Positions 1 to 7,076 are shown, counted from the first letter of the stretch. The stretch is 8,674 nucleotides of DNA from Candidatus Methylomirabilota bacterium (GCA_028869615.1 JAGWRQ010000078.1:1-8674); one strand, 5' to 3'. Made by a program: numbers and translations. The notes: generated by a model not told the origin, from the sequence alone.

Positions 1-2391
1 AGCATGGGGCATCATCGCAGTACTCTCCGACCCTTCCTTCTCCTGCGGGCATGATGGGGCTGAAGACGACCGATAGGAGGGCTGCTTGGCATCGGTCCAT
101 GGCGTCTCCCCGAGCAGGCCCTGAAGGGTCATGTGCGCGCCCTGCTTATCGAGCGGCTTGTTGCCAGAACCGCACTTCGGTGAGTGAACGCACGAGGGGC
201 ATCCGGATTCACACGGGCACTCCTCCAGGAGTTGTCGTGTCTTGAGGAACAGCTCCGGCAGGACCTGGAAGCCGCGCTCGGTCAGCCCGATCCCGCCGGG
301 ATAGCCGTCATAGATGAAAATGGCCGCGCGAGCGGCCTGCGGGTGGATCGGGTATGAGATTCCGCCGATGTCCGAACGGTCACAGAGGGCGTACAGCGGG
401 AAGAGGCCGATCATGGCGTGCTCCACCGCATGAATGCTCCCCATGAAGTGAAACCCTGCCGCCTCAATGGTTGCCTTCAGCCCATCAGGTACCTCAAACC
501 AGAGGCCCACGGTCTCAAAGGTCTGGGGTGGCAGATCTAATTGGTACGATCCGATCTTATCCTGGCCGAAGATCCGCCTGCGCTCATAGCCAAGTACTCG
601 CTCGGTGACTTTCAGGCGACCCAGGTGGTAGGGGATCCCCTGGTGGTCCCTGGATTCCCGGATGTCGAGGATTTCCGTGTCCTTCTCGGCGAGGGGCGCG
701 GTGTAGTAATCAACGGTGACCGGTTTGACGTGGACTTTGCGCTGAATCAGGTCCAGGCTCATGCTCTCGTACTGCTGCCCCTGGTGCAGATAGATGGCTC
801 CCGGATGACACTCGTGTATAGCCCGGATCCCGTCAATAGTGCCGATGGTCCGACCGGTCTGGTCAAGGATGGCATAGGCCTCTCCCAAGGAGCGGATGTT
901 GATTCGACGCTGGGGGTGGCGCTCGCGGGCGTACCACTCGGTTCCATCCGCCGACAAGAGCAACCTTCCCTGATCGTGAAGCGCCTGGATGAGAACTTTT
1001 TCAACGGCATAGAATGAGTCGTCGGTTCGCAACGGCACTTCCGAGGCTGCCGCCACGAGATGCGCCGCGAGAATCTGGTCGTTGCCAGGATCGACGATGG
1101 CCGCCTCGTAGGGACGACTGAAGAAGTCGTCGGGATGGCGGAAAAAGTACTGATCGAGGGCATCGGGAAGCGCGATCAGGATAATCAGGGCGTCCCGTCG
1201 GCCACGACCCACCCGACCGCCCCGTTGCCAGGTGCTGGTGATGCTGCCGGGATAGCCGACGAGGAGGCAGACATCCAGTCCGCCCACGTCAATCCCAAGC
1301 TCCAAGGCTGAGGTCGTTACGACCCCTGCCAGTTGTTCGCTGAACAGCCCTCGCTCGATGGCTCGGCGTTCATCGGCCGTAAAACCCGCTCGATAGGCAG
1401 CAAGCCTGCTGCCAAGCCTCTGATCGGCTTGCCGTGCCCACATGGCAATCAGTTCGGCGATCTTTCTGGCCTTGGCGAAAGCGATGGTCTTCAACCCGTT
1501 CCGGAGGCAGCGGAGCAGCAGGTCGGTCGCCTCGGTATAGGGGCTGCCGATCGGATTGATCAGAAGGAAACGCTTGCCCTGCTGCGGGGCCCCATCCGCA
1601 TCGATCAGTTGAAACGGCAGACCGGTGAGTTGCTCCGACAGGCCGAGAGGATTACTGATCGTCGCCGAGCAGGCGATGAACTGCGGCTGAGCTCCGTATG
1701 CGGCTGCTACCCGCCGCAGACGCCTCAGGACGTGGGCGATATGTGAGCCAAAGACCCCGCGATAGGTGTGCAGTTCGTCGAGGACCACATAGCGGAGGTT
1801 GCGCCAGAACTCGCGCCACTGGGCGTGGTGGGGCAGCAGCGAGAGGTGGAGCATATCCGGGTTGCTCAGCAACAGTTGTGGCGGATCGTCTCGGAGCTTC
1901 GCCCGCCGGGATGCAGGCGTATCCCCATCCACAATGGCGGCGCGGATATCCTGCCCCCAGGGAAGCAGGGTCTGCAACATCTTCAGTTGATCCTGCTCCA
2001 GCGCCTTGATCGGGAACAACAGGAGGGCGCGGGCCGAATGATCAGTCAGCAGGTGTTCGAGGATCGGCAAGAGATAGGTCAAACTCTTGCCGGATGCGGT
2101 GGAGGTGACAACCAGTGAATGCTTGCCGGCGCGTGCCGCCTCAATGGCAGCACACTGGTGCGTGTAGAGCTGGTCGACTCCGATCCTGCGTAGCGCGTCG
2201 CGAAGCGGTCCTGACATGGGATCGGAAAGGTCCGCATAACTGGGTGATTTCGAAGGGATCTGCCTGAGGTGGACAGGGTGTCCCCGAGTCGAGTACCCTT
2301 GGCGCAACTCGTCGACGAACCGATCGATCTCTGGGATGGGTAGAGGCGAGGGGAATCGCCCAGCCGGATGTGCCTTCACAGGTCGCATCAT
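1..2391 (-). CDS. MrfA/YprA-like DEAD/DEAH-box helicase with DUF1998 and Cys cluster (3' end beyond window)
   Basis: Superfamily 2 helicase. The frame is open for 797 codons from ATG 2391 to the left edge with no stop, so the C-terminus is missing. Motifs seen in order: Q-motif-like YTHQ (H78, Q79); Walker A TSTASGKS (K102); motif Ia LLLFPIKALEQDQ; NPDML (177-181); Walker B variant DELH (205-208) followed by TYRGVFGSH; SAT (242-244); motif V TSALELGIDVGG (about 360-371); motif VI QRGGRVGR (389-396). The C-terminal part has the DUF1998 hallmarks HAVEHAM (654-660) and YDGYPGGIGL (694-703), then cysteines 725, 727, 731, 734 and 740 ending in GNKPLDK, a likely zinc site. B. subtilis MrfA, the named family member, acts with the exonuclease MrfB in mitomycin-lesion repair; a similar DNA-repair role here is inferred. 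ATG 2388 is an alternative start. An in-frame TGA lies 11 codons upstream of ATG 2391 and no strong Shine-Dalgarno is visible. The gene is divergent from sucC. About 48 residues follow the LDK motif, so the protein is slightly longer than typical MrfA. Confidence 0.93.
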   Translation of the reverse strand, partial: MMRPVKAHPAGRFPSPLPIPEIDRFVDELRQGYSTRGHPVHLRQIPSKSPSYADLSDPMSGPLRDALRRIGVDQLYTHQCAAIEAARAGKHSLVVTSTASGKSLTYLLPILEHLLTDHSARALLLFPIKALEQDQLKMLQTLLPWGQDIRAAIVDGDTPASRRAKLRDDPPQLLLSNPDMLHLSLLPHHAQWREFWRNLRYVVLDELHTYRGVFGSHIAHVLRRLRRVAAAYGAQPQFIACSATISNPLGLSEQLTGLPFQLIDADGAPQQGKRFLLINPIGSPYTEATDLLLRCLRNGLKTIAFAKARKIAELIAMWARQADQRLGSRLAAYRAGFTADERRAIERGLFSEQLAGVVTTSALELGIDVGGLDVCLLVGYPGSITSTWQRGGRVGRGRRDALIILIALPDALDQYFFRHPDDFFSRPYEAAIVDPGNDQILAAHLVAAASEVPLRTDDSFYAVEKVLIQALHDQGRLLLSADGTEWYARERHPQRRINIRSLGEAYAILDQTGRTIGTIDGIRAIHECHPGAIYLHQGQQYESMSLDLIQRKVHVKPVTVDYYTAPLAEKDTEILDIRESRDHQGIPYHLGRLKVTERVLGYERRRIFGQDKIGSYQLDLPPQTFETVGLWFEVPDGLKATIEAAGFHFMGSIHAVEHAMIGLFPLYALCDRSDIGGISYPIHPQAARAAIFIYDGYPGGIGLTERGFQVLPELFLKTRQLLEECPCESGCPSCVHSPKCGSGNKPLDKQGAHMTLQGLLGETPWTDAKQPSYRSSSAPSCPQEKEGSESTAMMPHA

Positions 2392-2459
2392 GCTCAGGCG
2401 CTTTGGATCAAGAGCGTGATATCATCCGCTATGTTTCTTGGCCACATATGATCATTTCT

Positions 2460-2487
2460 TTTATCACGGCATGGGAAAGCGTGTCAA
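2460..2487 (-). promoter_or_regulatory. Putative sigma70 promoter for the helicase gene
   Basis: On the minus strand, a perfect -35 box TTGACA (2487-2482) is followed after 16 bp by GATAAA (2465-2460), which matches four of six positions of the -10 consensus. Transcription would start near 2453, giving a leader of about 60 nt before ATG 2391. An 8-bp palindrome ATGATCAT (2448-2455) covers the expected start point and could be an operator, though a palindrome this short can arise by chance. The -35 is strong and the -10 is only fair. Confidence 0.42.
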
Positions 2488-2506
2488 TGCCAAAACCCAT
2501 TTGACC

Positions 2507-2534
2507 TTGACAAAGATGACGTTGATACTATGAT
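2507..2534 (+). promoter_or_regulatory. Putative strong sigma70 promoter for sucCD-ndk
   Basis: A perfect TTGACA (2507-2512) is separated by 16 bp from TATGAT (2529-2534), a five-of-six -10 box. A second -35-like hexamer, TTGACC (2501-2506), sits directly before the first. The predicted start near 2541 leaves a leader of about 120 nt before sucC. The -35 box lies only 19 bp from the -35 box of the oppositely directed helicase promoter, so the two form a compact back-to-back pair. Confidence 0.6.
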
Positions 2535-2661
2535 ACCGGGTCAGGTTCCAAAAGGTTCCTTGTCGATCCCAGACAGTCGGACGATCCGAAGGCGAGGCGC
2601 AGGGTGTCCCGCCGCCGGGAAAGAGACCGCATCCACAGGATGGTGTAGGCGAAGATAAGCC

Positions 2662-3852
2662 ATGAAAATCCATGAATTTCAGGCGAAGGCGATCCTTGGC
2701 GCCTACGGGGTGCTCGTTCCAAAGGGAGAGGTGGTGACGACGCCCGTCGAGGCGAGGCGTGCTGCCGAGCGGCTTGGCGGCACCGTGGTGCTGAAGGTCC
2801 AGATTCACGCGGGTGGCCGGGGCAAGGGTGGTGGGGTCGTGCTGGTATCTTCACCGCAGGAGGCAGAGGCCGCGACGAAGCGGCTCATCGGCTCCCGCCT
2901 CATTACTCATCAAACTGGTCCTGAAGGGAGAGTGGTCAAAAAGGTTCTGGTAGAGGAACGAGTGACCATCAGTCGCGAGCTGTACGCTGGGATCGTCCTG
3001 GATCATAGGGTGGCACGGCCCGTAATCATGACCAGTGCTGCCGGCGGGGTGGAGATCGAAGAGGCGGCGGCAAAGGATCCGGAAAGGATTACGGGGGTCG
3101 CCGTGGATCCGGCCACCCAACTTCAGCCCTTTCACGTCCGCCGACTTGTTTTGGGGCTCGCATTGCCGCAGCCGGTCCAGCGTGCGGTTGCCAGCCTATT
3201 TCCAGCTCTGTATCGAGTTTTTCAGGAAAAAGATTGTTCGTTGGTCGAGATCAATCCGCTAGTGGTTACTGCTGAGGGTCGCCTCTTGGCCCTGGATGCC
3301 AAGCTGAATATCGACGATAATGCCCTTTTTCGCCACCCTGATCTGGAGGCGCTCCGTGATCCGGATGAGGAACTGCCCCTCGAGGTCGAGGCTTCGCGAT
3401 TCGGACTGAGCTACATCAAGCTAAACGGCGCCGTGGGATGCATGGTCAACGGGGCCGGCTTAGCCATGGCAACCATGGATCTGGTGAAGCTCGTCGGCGG
3501 TGAGCCGGCCAACTTTCTGGACGTCGGTGGGGGCGCCAGCGCCGAACAGATCGAACACGCGTTTCGCATCCTGATTTCGGATCGGTCTGTGAGTGTGGTG
3601 CTGATCAACATCTTCGGGGGTATCCTCAGGTGTGATCGGCTGGCGGAGGGGATGATTCGCGCAGTTCGTTCCCTCCGGGTGGCATCGCCAATCATAGTCC
3701 GGATGGAGGGGACCAATGTGGACCAAGGTAAGCGCATGCTCACTGAATCCGGTATCAACTTCATCACAGCGGACGGGATGCAGGACGCTGCTGAGAAGGC
3801 GGTGCGCGCCGCCAAGCGAAATGGCGTTAATAGCGATCAGCGTGGACTATGA
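2662..3852 (+). CDS. sucC: Succinyl-CoA synthetase (ADP/GDP-forming) beta subunit
   Basis: SucC is the nucleotide- and substrate-binding subunit of the alpha/beta enzyme that interconverts succinyl-CoA + NDP + Pi and succinate + NTP + CoA in the cytosolic TCA cycle. The 396-residue product is close to the usual 385-395. The N-terminal ATP-grasp half begins MKIHEFQAK and carries K45 and [10 protein letters not shown] (49-58). Metal-site residues N198 (in EINPL) and D212 match N199 and D213 of the E. coli protein. The C-terminal CoA-ligase half shows [11 protein letters not shown] (263-273), [14 protein letters not shown] (279-292) and [10 protein letters not shown] (316-325). ATG 2662 aligns with the family N-terminus; the Shine-Dalgarno is weak (AGGCGAAG-like, rather far upstream). 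The stop codon overlaps the sucD start as ATGA, implying translational coupling. ATP versus GTP preference cannot be read with confidence. A malate-CoA ligase beta subunit (MtkA) is a close relative and a less likely alternative. Confidence 0.96.
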   Translation: MKIHEFQAKAILGAYGVLVPKGEVVTTPVEARRAAERLGGTVVLKVQIHAGGRGKGGGVVLVSSPQEAEAATKRLIGSRLITHQTGPEGRVVKKVLVEERVTISRELYAGIVLDHRVARPVIMTSAAGGVEIEEAAAKDPERITGVAVDPATQLQPFHVRRLVLGLALPQPVQRAVASLFPALYRVFQEKDCSLVEINPLVVTAEGRLLALDAKLNIDDNALFRHPDLEALRDPDEELPLEVEASRFGLSYIKLNGAVGCMVNGAGLAMATMDLVKLVGGEPANFLDVGGGASAEQIEHAFRILISDRSVSVVLINIFGGILRCDRLAEGMIRAVRSLRVASPIIVRMEGTNVDQGKRMLTESGINFITADGMQDAAEKAVRAAKRNGVNSDQRGL

Positions 3853-4757
3853 GCATTCTGGTGGATCAGCAGACGCGCGTGGTGGTGCAGGGGATTACCG
3901 GCAAGGAAGGGACCTTCCACGCCCTGGCGTGTCGGGAGTATGGGACCCGCGTGGTCGCAGGTGTGACCCCAGGCAAAGGGGGTGTACGCCACGAGGAGAT
4001 TCCGGTCTTTGACACCGTGCGCGAGGCCGTAGACAAGGAGAACGTCAATACCGCCCTGATCTTTGTTCCCGCTGCCTTCGCCGCTGAGGCTATTTTGGAG
4101 GCGATCGATGCGGCGGTCCCGCTAGTGGTGTGCATTACAGAGGGGATTCCGATCCTGGATATGGTGCGGGTAACCCGTGTCCTCCGCGGGTCAGCAACCC
4201 GCTTGGTTGGTCCGAACTGTCCGGGGATTATCTCTCCCGGCAAGGTTAAAGTGGGGATTATGCCCGGGCATATCCACAAGCCCGGCAACATCGGTGTGAT
4301 CTCAAGGAGCGGTACGCTGACCTATGAGGCGGTGAATCAGCTTACCCATCTGGGCCTTGGCCAGTCCACCTGCATCGGGATCGGTGGGGATCCGATTATC
4401 GGTACTTCCTTCGTCGATTGCCTGGCGCTCTTTGAAGACGACAGGGCGACCGAGGCCATTCTGATGATCGGCGAGATCGGGGGCGCTGCTGAAGAGGAGG
4501 CGGCAGCATTCGTCGAGCGTCACGTGTCCAAACCGGTCATCGCGTACATTGCCGGGCTTGCAGCTCCTCCCGAGCGGCGCATGGGCCATGCGGGGGCGAT
4601 CATCTCCGGCGGAAGAGGAACGGCAACAGAGAAGATCTCTGCCCTGCAGCGCGCCGGAATCGCTGTGGTGCACAATCCGGCGGAGATCGGAGTCGAGGTG
4701 AAAAGGATGGTCGACGGGTCGCGGAAACAACATCCGCCCAAAGGGCGGCCATCGTGA
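3849..4757 (+). CDS. sucD: Succinyl-CoA synthetase alpha subunit
   Basis: SucD is the CoA-binding and phosphohistidine-carrying subunit that pairs with SucC. The 302 residues cover the whole family length (about 290) plus a short basic tail. Visible signatures are the N-terminal CoA-binding Rossmann-like region [27 protein letters not shown] with K43, ITEGIP, GPNCPG (121-126, C124), then [17 protein letters not shown] and MIGEIGG. The phosphorylated histidine is H247 in [13 protein letters not shown], one position off E. coli H246. The ATG lies inside the sucC stop (4-bp overlap 3849-3852) and has only a poor Shine-Dalgarno of its own, so re-initiation by ribosomes finishing sucC is likely. 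The tail after residue 292 ([13 protein letters not shown]) is not part of the conserved fold. Confidence 0.97.
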   Translation: MSILVDQQTRVVVQGITGKEGTFHALACREYGTRVVAGVTPGKGGVRHEEIPVFDTVREAVDKENVNTALIFVPAAFAAEAILEAIDAAVPLVVCITEGIPILDMVRVTRVLRGSATRLVGPNCPGIISPGKVKVGIMPGHIHKPGNIGVISRSGTLTYEAVNQLTHLGLGQSTCIGIGGDPIIGTSFVDCLALFEDDRATEAILMIGEIGGAAEEEAAAFVERHVSKPVIAYIAGLAAPPERRMGHAGAIISGGRGTATEKISALQRAGIAVVHNPAEIGVEVKRMVDGSRKQHPPKGRPS

Positions 4758-4793
4758 GTGGGTAACGGACTTTCTTGACCGTGGAGTCGAACA

Positions 4794-5240
4794 ATGGAGC
4801 AAACCTTAGTCATTGTAAAGCCGGATGCTGTGGCGAGGGGCCTTATCGGTGAGGTCATTCGGCGGTTTGAGGCAGAGGGGCTGGTGGTGTGCGGACTGAA
4901 GATGGTGTGGCTGGCGCAGAAAGAGGCTGAGGGTTTTTATCAGGTGCACCGGCACCGCCCGTTTTTTGAGAGCCTCACGCATTTTATGGCCTCTGGTCCC
5001 TGTGTGATGATGGTCCTCGAGGGGGAAAAGGCGATAGGGTGTGTTCGTACGCTGATGGGTGCCACCGATCCGGCCGAGGCCGATGAAGGGACGTTGCGGC
5101 GGAGTTTTGCCACGAGCATTGAAAAGAACGTTGTGCATGGTTCCGACTCGGCCGCATCGGCGGCCTTTGAAATCCCGTACTTCTTCAATCGATTGGAGAT
5201 TATTCCTGTGGCAGAGAGGGGGGAAACATCTCTGGCATGA
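4794..5240 (+). CDS. ndk: Nucleoside diphosphate kinase
   Basis: Ndk transfers the gamma-phosphate between nucleoside tri- and diphosphates by a ping-pong mechanism through a phosphohistidine. The 148-residue product has the family features in order: TLVIVKPDAVARGLIG (K9 for phosphate contact), Y49, HRHRPFF (F57), FMASGP, R85, GATDPAEA (T91), R102, and the active-site motif NVVHGSDS with H115. It ends with the usual EIPYFF segment. ATG 4794 has a GGAG (4783-4786) seven bases upstream. The gene starts 36 bp after sucD with no visible terminator between, so it probably shares the sucCD transcript; this fits because Ndk can convert the triphosphate made by SucCD into others. The stretch before the active site reads GTLRRSFA where many family members have GTIRGDFG; R102 is kept. 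No signal peptide is seen, so the enzyme should be cytosolic. Confidence 0.97.
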   Translation: MEQTLVIVKPDAVARGLIGEVIRRFEAEGLVVCGLKMVWLAQKEAEGFYQVHRHRPFFESLTHFMASGPCVMMVLEGEKAIGCVRTLMGATDPAEADEGTLRRSFATSIEKNVVHGSDSAASAAFEIPYFFNRLEIIPVAERGETSLA

Positions 5241-5274
5241 ACTGGAATCGATGGTCGTTCTGCCAGGAAATTCC

Positions 5275-5303
5275 TTGACTTGGGAGTACCCCCCTTGTAG
5301 AAT
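5275..5303 (+). promoter_or_regulatory. Putative sigma70 promoter for the yceD-rpmF-plsX-fabH-fabD operon
   Basis: TTGACT (5275-5280), 17 bp spacer, TAGAAT (5298-5303): five of six matches in each hexamer with optimal spacing. The site lies in the only sizeable gap between ndk and the lipid/ribosome cluster. Transcription would begin near 5310, about 20 nt before ATG 5331. An interrupted palindrome AGGAA-A-TTCCT (5265-5275) touches the upstream edge of the -35 box and is a possible but unproven operator. Confidence 0.62.
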
Positions 5304-5330
5304 GCCACTGGGTTTGATGGAGTGCGTGCA

Positions 5331-5840
5331 ATGCTGGTGGAGCGGTCACAGATTCCTCCGGAAGGGTTAGATCTTGAAGTGTGCGAAGAGCCCTGCTGGG
5401 AGGGAGTTGAAGAACTGTGGTTGTCACTTACTCCGGTTGAGGCCTCATTTCATCTGGAGCGGGAGGTCAACGGTATCCTTGCGAGCGGAACATTCTCAAC
5501 AACGGCAGTCGTCCTGTGCAGCCGATGCTCTGAGCCGATTTCTATTCCCCTCTCCGATTCGTTCACGATTCTGTATACGGAAGCCAGTGAAGCCTTTCGC
5601 GCTGAGGAGGTCGAACTCAGTGCCGCCGAGATGGATGTCGATATCATGCAAGACGATCGCCTCGACCTGACCAAGCTTTTGCGCGAGAATGTCCTGCTGA
5701 ATTTGCCGCTTCAGCCCCTTTGTCGGGCCGACTGCCGCGGTCTTTGCCCTCATTGCGGGATCAACTTGAACGAGAGCTCGTGTCGGTGCGGCGTTCAGGC
5801 AGGCGATCCAAGGTTGCTTCCCCTTCAACATTTACTCTAG
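5331..5840 (+). CDS. yceD: YceD/DUF177 family protein (23S rRNA accumulation protein family)
   Basis: DUF177 proteins such as E. coli YceD are linked to 23S rRNA accumulation and are almost always encoded directly before rpmF, as here. The 169-residue product has a beta-rich N-terminal part, a CxxC pair (C63, C66 in LCSRCSEP) and a cysteine-rich C-terminus with C131, C135, C139, C142, C151 and C153 around GLCPHCGINLNES. This is the usual DUF177 ending and suggests metal binding. ATG 5331 is preferred because GGAG (5318-5321) lies nine bases upstream. The in-frame GTG at 5322 would add three residues but leaves no room for that ribosome site and would shorten the leader to about 12 nt. The gene is promoter-proximal in its cluster and ends 26 bp before rpmF. 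The molecular role in ribosome assembly is inferred from family and position. Confidence 0.88.
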   Translation: MLVERSQIPPEGLDLEVCEEPCWEGVEELWLSLTPVEASFHLEREVNGILASGTFSTTAVVLCSRCSEPISIPLSDSFTILYTEASEAFRAEEVELSAAEMDVDIMQDDRLDLTKLLRENVLLNLPLQPLCRADCRGLCPHCGINLNESSCRCGVQAGDPRLLPLQHLL

Positions 5841-5853
5841 CCTACTGAAGTCC

Positions 5854-5859
5854 AGGAGG
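5854..5859 (+). promoter_or_regulatory. Strong Shine-Dalgarno of rpmF
   Basis: A perfect AGGAGG seven bases before ATG 5867. It is the best ribosome site in the window, as expected for a highly translated ribosomal protein, and it fixes the rpmF start. Confidence 0.85.
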
Positions 5860-5866
5860 ATGAACA

Positions 5867-6049
5867 ATGCCCCTTCCAAAACGTCGTCACAGCAACACCC
5901 GGACACGAAAACGGCGCTCCCATCACGCCCTCACTATGCCTACTCTCGCTGAGTGTCCCAACTGTCATGAGCGGAAGCTGCCTCATCGTGCGTGCCCCGC
6001 TTGTGGCTATTATCGTGGCCGGGAGGTTGTGAAGCGGGAGGAGGTCTAA
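5867..6049 (+). CDS. rpmF: 50S ribosomal protein L32
   Basis: L32 is a small structural protein of the large ribosomal subunit. The 60-residue product has the standard layout: PLPKRRHSNTRTRKRRSHH as the basic rRNA-binding N-terminus, then a four-cysteine zinc ribbon C30-x2-C33-x9-C43-x2-C46 (ECPNCHERKLPHRACPACG), then GYYRGREV. The zinc-binding form is intact, in contrast with the cysteine-free L32 paralogs some bacteria use under zinc limitation. It follows yceD and precedes plsX by 28 bp, the arrangement known from E. coli and many other bacteria. The last four codons plus the stop are part of a stem-loop. Confidence 0.97.
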   Translation: MPLPKRRHSNTRTRKRRSHHALTMPTLAECPNCHERKLPHRACPACGYYRGREVVKREEV

Positions 6050-6059
6050 GCCTCCCGCT
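6033..6059 (+). promoter_or_regulatory. Perfect 9-bp stem-loop across the rpmF stop codon
   Basis: The arms AGCGGGAGG (6033-6041) and CCTCCCGCT (6051-6059) pair fully around a 9-nt loop (6042-6050) that contains the rpmF stop TAA (6047-6049). The stem is GC-rich (7 of 9 pairs). No T-run follows, so it is not a typical intrinsic terminator; an mRNA processing, stability or attenuation role is possible. It ends 18 nt before the plsX start. Ribosomes ending rpmF would melt it. Confidence 0.5.
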
Positions 6060-6077
6060 CCCGACAGGCACATAGGT

Positions 6078-7076
6078 ATGGGGACCTGTATAGCCCTTGA
6101 CGCGATGGGCGGAGACCGTGGCCCAATGGTCACCGTTGAGGGCGCTGTGGCTGCCGCCCGAGAGTTCAACCTGTCGGTCTTGTTGGTCGGGAACGAACAG
6201 GAAATCAGCCGGGCACTACAGCAGCACGTCACGAACGGGCTTGGTATTGCGATCCGACACGCCCCCGAGGCGGTGGGGATGCAAGAGTCGCCTTCTGCCG
6301 CCTTACGAAAAAAGAAGCAGTCCTCCATTCGGGTCGGTCTGGAACTGGTTAAGAATGGGGAGGCTGATGCCTTTATCAGCGCCGGGAACACGGGGGCCGT
6401 GATGGCCACCGCGCTGATTACTCTGGGTCCGCTTCCCGGCGTTGAGCGTCCCGCCATCGCCGTCATCATTCCGACGCTGAAGGGTCAATCGATCTTGTTG
6501 GATGGCGGCGCTAATGCCGATTGTAAGGCACGGCATCTTCTCCAGTTTGCTATTATGGGGGATGTCTATGCGCGTCAAATCATGGGAAAGCCATCACCTA
6601 CCGTCGGCCTTTTGAGCATCGGGGAGGAAGAGAGCAAGGGGAATGAGCTGACTCGAGAGGCCTTCAAGGGGCTTGAAGAGGAGCAGTCCATCAACTTCAT
6701 CGGAAACGTCGAGGGCCGCGAGGTTCTCAGGGGAACTGCCGATATCATTGTGTGCGACGGGTTCACCGGCAATATCGCCTTGAAGGTCATTGAAAGCGCC
6801 GCGGAGTTCTTCACGCTCTTGCTGAAGGAGGAGCTGGCAAAGGGGTTGGCTGGGATGGCCGGCGCCTTATTGGCTCGAGGCGCGTTTAAGCGCTTCAAGA
6901 AGCTGGTTGACTACACGGAGTATGGCGGCGCCCCCCTGCTGGGGGTCCGAGGGGTCTGTATCATCAGCCACGGCCGCTCGACCGCTAAGGCCATCAAAAA
7001 TGCATTCCGTGCGGCCGCGGAATGCGTCGAGAACAGGGTGATTGAGCATATCACGGAAGGGATTGCCGTCGGTTAG
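6078..7076 (+). CDS. plsX: Phosphate acyltransferase PlsX
   Basis: PlsX converts acyl-ACP and phosphate to acyl-phosphate, the donor used by PlsY to acylate glycerol-3-phosphate in phospholipid synthesis; it is a soluble protein that works at the membrane surface. The 332-residue length is normal. Family signatures are IALDAMGGD (5-13), GMQESPSAALRKKKQSSI, ISAGNTGAVMA (S101-G106 core), LDGGANADCKARHLLQFA, CDGFTGNIALKVIE and YGGAPLLGVRG near the C-terminus. ATG 6078 places DAMGGD at residue 8 as expected. The Shine-Dalgarno is poor (an ACAGG about ten bases upstream), so translation may depend on rpmF or on the hairpin between them. The fabH start lies 13 bp after its stop. Confidence 0.96.
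   Translation: MGTCIALDAMGGDRGPMVTVEGAVAAAREFNLSVLLVGNEQEISRALQQHVTNGLGIAIRHAPEAVGMQESPSAALRKKKQSSIRVGLELVKNGEADAFISAGNTGAVMATALITLGPLPGVERPAIAVIIPTLKGQSILLDGGANADCKARHLLQFAIMGDVYARQIMGKPSPTVGLLSIGEEESKGNELTREAFKGLEEEQSINFIGNVEGREVLRGTADIIVCDGFTGNIALKVIESAAEFFTLLLKEELAKGLAGMAGALLARGAFKRFKKLVDYTEYGGAPLLGVRGVCIISHGRSTAKAIKNAFRAAAECVENRVIEHITEGIAVG

Noticed and set aside
541..2118. Several plus-strand open frames (541-1017, 1060-1311, 1333-1746, 1768-2118)
   Set aside because: They are antisense to the continuous helicase frame, show no recognisable domains and have compositionally odd products.
1..2391. Suspicion that the helicase is broken or frameshifted
   Set aside because: Codon-by-codon reading of the minus strand from 2391 to 1 shows no stop and all helicase motifs in one frame. 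It is simply cut by the window edge.
2411..2455. Two 8-bp palindromes (TGATATCA 2417-2424, ATGATCAT 2448-2455) as a paired operator
   Set aside because: The sequences differ from each other and are short; nothing else supports a shared binding protein.
2541..2661. Cobalamin-like or other known riboswitch in the sucC leader (a GGGTGTCCCGCCGCC stretch)
   Set aside because: Core conserved boxes do not line up in either orientation, and sucCD is not a usual target.
2528..2854. Minus-strand open frame with an AYTILW stretch recalling small membrane proteins of the CcmD type
   Set aside because: The frame overlaps the sucC promoter, leader and N-terminal coding region, and the similarity is a few residues only.
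2662..4757. Malate-CoA ligase (MtkAB) instead of succinyl-CoA synthetase
   Set aside because: The proteins match the SucC/SucD pattern throughout, and no serine-cycle genes are nearby. Substrate choice cannot be excluded by eye but is less likely.
6033..6070. Intrinsic terminator after rpmF
   Set aside because: The stem is followed by CCCGACAGG rather than a T-run, and the cluster continues 18 nt later with plsX.
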